Notes under the pieces: model-generated
The model's input: the letters and a program-made list of their open reading frames with translations, nothing else
What the model was told of the DNA's origin: nothing
Database searches by the model: none
DNA from: Streptomyces carpinensis
GTDB taxonomy: Bacteria; Actinomycetota; Actinomycetes; Streptomycetales; Streptomycetaceae
NCBI RefSeq assembly: GCF_002154505.1
Contig: NZ_MUBM01000076.1
Location: 347-42,803 of the forward strand
Length of the DNA: 42,457 nucleotides
Direction: 5' to 3'
Shown here: piece after piece, positions 39,089 through 42,457 of the stretch
Position numbering within the stretch: the first letter of the stretch is position 1
Layout: every line of letters begins with the position of its first letter
Translations under genes and position numbers: made by a program

Positions 39089-41515
39089 TCAGTCCTCGTG
39101 GCCGAGCTGGAGATCCCGTTCCGTACGTCCCCCGCCCGCCACCTGCAGAACGGTGGCGACCGGCGGGTAGCCGGCCGCGATCACGGTGTACTCGCCGGAG
39201 GAGAGGTCCACGAAACGGAACGTTCCGTCGGGTCCGGTGGTGAGCGTGTCGACGACGTTGCCGGCCGCGTCGAGCAGGGTGACGCGGGCGTCCTCCACGG
39301 GCCGCCCGCCACCGGCCCGCACGGTGCCGCGCAGCACGGCGCCGCCCGCCAGCTCCACGTCCTGGCGGGTCTCCCGGGAGGCCTGCACGCTGATGGGGAG
39401 CGCGGCCGGTCGGAAGGCGGGCGCGCTGGCGGCCAGGGTGTACTCCCCGGCGACCAGCTCGGTGATGACGTAGCCGCCCTCGCGTCCGCTGCGGGTGCTG
39501 GCGACGACCTCGCCGTGCACGTTGGTCAGGGTGACGGTGGCGTCCCGGACGGGGCTGCCGTCCGCGGTGCACACGGTGCCCGCGAGGCGTCCGGCGCCGC
39601 CGAGGACGACGTCGAGTTCGACGGGCCGCTCGCCGACGGTCACGGAGACCGCCTGCGGCTGGTGCCCGCCCGCGGCGGCGATCAGGACGTACGACCCGGT
39701 GCCCGGCGTCGACAGCGCATAGCGGCCGTCCTCGCCGCTCGCACCCCGCCCGATCTGCTGTCCGCCGACGTCGATGAGGGTGAGCGCCGCGCGGGGCACG
39801 ACGGTGCCGTCCGCGTGCTGCACGGTGCCGCAGACGGGGACTCCGGCCGGATACGGCGAACGCGCCTGCGGCACGCCGGGGGCCGGCGCAGCGGACTCCG
39901 TCTCGTAGGCGGGTGCGGCGGGGGTGTTGTGGGACACCAGAGGTTTCTCCTTGAGGAAGAAGGCGATGATCAGGCCGAGCACCAGGACCGGGACCAGGTA
40001 GAGGAAGATCCGCGGCATGGCGTCGGCGTACGCCTGGATGTAGGCGTCCCGCAGGGCCGGCGGCAGTGCGCGCACCACCTGCGGGGTGATCGACTCGGGG
40101 TCGGGCAGGCCGGCTCCCGCGCGCGCGGGGATGCGGTCGTGCAGTGCGTCGGCGAGCCGGTCGGCGAACAGGGTGCCGAAGACGGCGGCGCCGACGCTGC
40201 CGCCGATCTGCCGGAAGTAGTTGTTGGCGCTGGTCGCGGTGCCGAGGTCGGCGGGGCGCACGGAGTTCTGCACGGCGAGCACCAGGACCGGCATGACCAG
40301 GCCGATGCCGGCGCCGAGCACCGCCATCCAGACGCTGTACTCCAGCCGGGAGGTGTCGATCTCCAGACGGGACAGCAGCCACATGCCGACGGCGGACAGG
40401 GCGCAGCCGAGGACCGGGTAGACCCGGTAGCGGCCGGTGTGGCTGATGAGCTGCCCGGAGATGATCGACGCGCCCACCACGCCGCCCATCATGGGCAGCA
40501 TCAGGAGTCCGGACTCGGTGGCCGAGGCACCGTCGACCATCTGCAGGAAGGTCGGCAGATAGCTGGCCGCGCCGAACAGCGCCACGCCGACGACCAGTCC
40601 GACCAGAGCGCTGATGTTGAAGACGCAGTCGCGGAACAGCCGCAGCGGGATGAGGGGTTCGGCGGCGTGGCGCTCGGCGACGAGGAAGAGGGCGGCCGCC
40701 GCGACGGCCCCCGCGCCGAGGCCGAGGATGACACGCGAGCCCCAGGCGTACTCGGTGCCGCCCCAGCTGGTCAGCAGCACCACGCAGGTGGAGGCGGTGG
40801 CGAGCAGCAGCGTGCCCGGCACGTCGAAGCGGGCCTTGACCCGGGTCCTGGGCAGTTTGAGCACGACGGTGACGACGGCCAGGGTGACCAGGCCGAAGGG
40901 GATGTTGATGTAGAAGCACCAGCGCCAGGAGAGGTGGTCGGTGAAGTACCCGCCGAGCAGCGGTCCGGCGACGGAGGCGAGGCCGAAGGCGGCGCCGATG
41001 AGTCCCATGAACCGGCCGCGCTGCCTGGGCGGCACGATGTCCGCGATGATGGCCTGCACGCCGATCATCAGCCCGCCCGCGCCGACGCCCTGGACGGCGC
41101 GGAAGGCGATCATCTGGTCCATGGTCTGGGCCCGGCCGGCCAGCGCCGAGCCGACGATGAAGACGCCGATGGCGAACTGGAACACGCCCTTGCGGCCGAT
41201 GAGGTCGCCGAGTTTGCCGTAGACGGGCAGCCCGACGGTGGACGTGAGCAGGTAGGCGGTGATCGCCCAGGACATCTTGTCCAGGCCGTGCAGCTCGCCG
41301 ACGATCTTCGGCAGCGCGGTGGCCACGATCATCTGGTCGAGCGCGGCGAGGAGCAGCGCGAGCATCAGCCCGAGGAACACCAGCCGCACCCGGCGCGGGC
41401 TGAGCTGCGGGACGGGATCCGGGGGCGCGGCCCGGTTCTCCGCGGCGGCCGTGGCGGCAGGGGTGTCCGGCGGCGCCCCGACCGGTTCGTCCTGCACCAG
41501 AGTGATCCCGCCCAC
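39089..41515 (-). CDS. DHA2-family MFS efflux transporter with three C-terminal Ig-like domains
   Basis: An 808-residue protein. Residues 40-545 are an EmrB/QacA-type proton-driven drug exporter with about 14 helices. It shows [34 protein letters not shown] (motif A) and [36 protein letters not shown] reads as the motif C region. The last 250 residues are three carboxypeptidase-regulatory-like beta domains (about 556-635, 636-717, 718-802), each with a G-x-V start and a D/E-G-x-Y/F motif ([29 protein letters not shown]). This fusion is unusual. The GTG start follows GGGAGAGG. Confidence 0.9.
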   Translation of the reverse strand: MGGITLVQDEPVGAPPDTPAATAAAENRAAPPDPVPQLSPRRVRLVFLGLMLALLLAALDQMIVATALPKIVGELHGLDKMSWAITAYLLTSTVGLPVYGKLGDLIGRKGVFQFAIGVFIVGSALAGRAQTMDQMIAFRAVQGVGAGGLMIGVQAIIADIVPPRQRGRFMGLIGAAFGLASVAGPLLGGYFTDHLSWRWCFYINIPFGLVTLAVVTVVLKLPRTRVKARFDVPGTLLLATASTCVVLLTSWGGTEYAWGSRVILGLGAGAVAAAALFLVAERHAAEPLIPLRLFRDCVFNISALVGLVVGVALFGAASYLPTFLQMVDGASATESGLLMLPMMGGVVGASIISGQLISHTGRYRVYPVLGCALSAVGMWLLSRLEIDTSRLEYSVWMAVLGAGIGLVMPVLVLAVQNSVRPADLGTATSANNYFRQIGGSVGAAVFGTLFADRLADALHDRIPARAGAGLPDPESITPQVVRALPPALRDAYIQAYADAMPRIFLYLVPVLVLGLIIAFFLKEKPLVSHNTPAAPAYETESAAPAPGVPQARSPYPAGVPVCGTVQHADGTVVPRAALTLIDVGGQQIGRGASGEDGRYALSTPGTGSYVLIAAAGGHQPQAVSVTVGERPVELDVVLGGAGRLAGTVCTADGSPVRDATVTLTNVHGEVVASTRSGREGGYVITELVAGEYTLAASAPAFRPAALPISVQASRETRQDVELAGGAVLRGTVRAGGGRPVEDARVTLLDAAGNVVDTLTTGPDGTFRFVDLSSGEYTVIAAGYPPVATVLQVAGGGRTERDLQLGHED

Positions 41516-41552
41516 GCGCCTCTCCCTCGTCGCTGCCGCCGCGCGTCGTCCA

Positions 41553-41574
41553 CGCGTAACGCGACAACTACGCG
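41553..41574. promoter_or_regulatory. Inverted repeat upstream of the MFS gene
   Basis: Arms CGCGTA (41553-41558) and TACGCG (41569-41574) separated by 10 bases, 38 bases before the MFS start. Efflux genes are often controlled by TetR or MarR repressors, but no regulator gene is in the window. The rest of 41516-41675 has nothing else I can support. Confidence 0.3.
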
Positions 41575-41675
41575 CGAGCGCGAGGAGTTACGGCGTTGGG
41601 CAAGGCCGTGGGGAGATCACTCGAACCGGTGAGGGGGCAACCAGGGGCGTAAGGGGGTGAGTTGCGGCCCCCGAT

Positions 41676-42119
41676 CTACTTCTCGACCTCGGTGGCGAGC
41701 TTGGCGAGCATGGCGTCGTAGATCCGGGCGAGGCCCTTGGGGGCGAACGTCTTCTCGAAGAAGCCGCCGATGCCGCCGGCGCCCTTCCAGGTGGTGGTGA
41801 CGACGACCCGGGAGCGGCCCTCACCGGCCGGGGTGACCCGCCAGGTGGTGACCATGGAGGAGTTGCGGTCCTTCTCGACGAGCTCGCCGTCGGTGGGCTC
41901 GCTGACCTCCATGAGGCAGTCGCGGATGCGCTTGCTGGTGGCCTGGAGCTTCCAGTGGACGAGGGTGCCCTCGCCGTCCCCGCCCTCGCGCACCTCGTAC
42001 TCGCTGAAGTGCTCGGGCAGCAGCCTCTCGCGGGTGCCGCTGTAGTCGGCGAGGGCATCGAACACCTTCTCCGCGTCCGCCTCGACGACCCGCTCCGTAG
42101 TGGCCTCGACCTGCGCCAT
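41676..42119 (-). CDS. SRPBCC family protein
   Basis: A 147-residue single START/Bet v1-like domain with a hydrophobic ligand cavity. It begins AQVEATTERVVEADAEKVFD, then LADYSGTRERLLPEHFSEYE and TLVHWKLQATSKRIRDCLME. It ends with the long C-terminal helix FFEKTFAPKGLARIYDAMLA. Function is unknown; polyketide cyclases and stress proteins share this fold. ATG 42119 follows GGAGGAACC. It is upstream of the MFS gene on the same strand, 160 bases away. Confidence 0.88.
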   Translation of the reverse strand: MAQVEATTERVVEADAEKVFDALADYSGTRERLLPEHFSEYEVREGGDGEGTLVHWKLQATSKRIRDCLMEVSEPTDGELVEKDRNSSMVTTWRVTPAGEGRSRVVVTTTWKGAGGIGGFFEKTFAPKGLARIYDAMLAKLATEVEK

Positions 42120-42305
42120 GGTTCCTCCAGGACATCCGTACTCGGGGTTGGGGCAAGCCAACCACCCCGCTCCCCGGCCCCCCAAATCGGGGTGCGGCAA
42201 GTGATCGGATCCGGCCCATCCGGCGATCAGGAACGGCGGCCGAGCGGTCGCCCGCGTAATCACGGCACGTGGAGCACCTGCCGTCGATCACGGCCGGCGC
42301 CTGCC
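42120..42305. other. Intergenic region upstream of the SRPBCC gene
   Basis: It contains an imperfect hairpin at 42144-42168 (GGTTGG/CCAACC with flanking G/C pairs) close to the SRPBCC start, a possible leader structure. I see no gene. Confidence 0.4.
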
Positions 42306-42443
42306 GTGGCGCCGGGCGCGCCCGAGCCGCCGGGCCGGGCGGACGAGTCGCGGCTGACGGCGGTGCTGCCGACGGCATCGGACGAGGGGGATGACGGCGT
42401 GCCTCGCGGCGGCGCGTCGGACGACATCCGGCGGCGGGGATGA
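42306..42443 (+). CDS. Possible small ORF of 45 residues
   Basis: GTG 42306 opens a 45-residue polar frame (VAPGAPEPPGRADESRLTAV...) ending in TGA at 42441-42443. No ribosome-binding site is seen. The reason to list it is that its stop overlaps an ATG (ATGA at 42440-42443), as in real coupled operons in this window. It could be the 3' part of something longer or spurious. Confidence 0.25.
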   Translation: MAPGAPEPPGRADESRLTAVLPTASDEGDDGVPRGGASDDIRRRG

Positions 42444-42457
42444 CGGCGCGGCTCGCG
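42440..42457 (+). CDS. Possible 5' end of a gene running off the window
   Basis: ATG 42440 reads MTARLA to the window edge, and GGCGGGG precedes it. Too short to identify. Confidence 0.25.

Overview
This is high-GC DNA (roughly 70-75% G+C) with GTG starts, widespread 4-base ATGA/GTGA gene overlaps and strong third-position G/C bias. It carries an actinomycete-type gas-vesicle cluster in the order gvpO-A-F-G-Y-Z-J-L-S-K. Together with an F420-dependent oxidoreductase and a SigB/SigF-type sigma factor this points to a Streptomyces chromosome. I saw no insertion sequences, tRNAs, rRNAs or CRISPR arrays.

Layout. (1) 1-4203: a SigF/SigB-family sigma factor (minus strand) is divergent from a stress-type operon of DUF2795, CBS-pair and DJ-1/PfpI proteins. 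A DUF6158 protein and a baeRF2 (release-factor-like) protein follow. GNNT-N15-GGGTAC promoters precede both plus-strand units. (2) 4225-9490: an ABC-F ATPase, a histidine phosphatase, a PAP2-diacylglycerol-kinase fusion, a SAM methyltransferase and a 56-residue membrane peptide. (3) 9528-9681: a five-unit palindromic repeat array between convergent genes. (4) 9670-15128: the ten-gene gas-vesicle cluster on the minus strand, almost entirely coupled by overlapping start and stop codons. (5) 15239-19646: an NDH-2 / transketolase / LigD-type polymerase operon. (6) 20030-24935: an F420 oxidoreductase, a holin-like membrane protein whose tail is frame-shifted by a 16-bp duplication, and VOC, DUF5107-TPR, DUF6204 and GNAT proteins. 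(7) 24970-31979: a secreted CocE-type hydrolase behind a TetR-type operator, and a tightly packed M55/M20/S9/S66 peptidase operon. (8) 32070-38500: glutamate decarboxylase paired with a class II amidotransferase-like protein, and a teichoic-acid-type glycosyltransferase pair (GT2-TagF fusion plus GT4). (9) 38655-42457: a decayed methyltransferase remnant, a DHA2 MFS transporter fused to three Ig-like domains, an SRPBCC protein, and the possible start of another operon at the window edge.

How the genes may work together. The left part looks like a general or osmotic stress region: a sigma factor, CBS, DJ-1 and baeRF2 proteins, and SigB-type promoters, one of which also precedes the F420 oxidoreductase. 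The gas-vesicle operon encodes three GvpA-family shell paralogues (A, J, S), two GvpF/L proteins, GvpG, GvpK and GvpO. It also encodes two actinomycete-specific proteins with oppositely charged tails (GvpY basic, GvpZ acidic). The right part is devoted to peptide or D-amino-acid turnover, glutamate/GABA metabolism and cell-wall glycopolymer synthesis. All domain assignments come from reading the sequence by eye; no database search was run.
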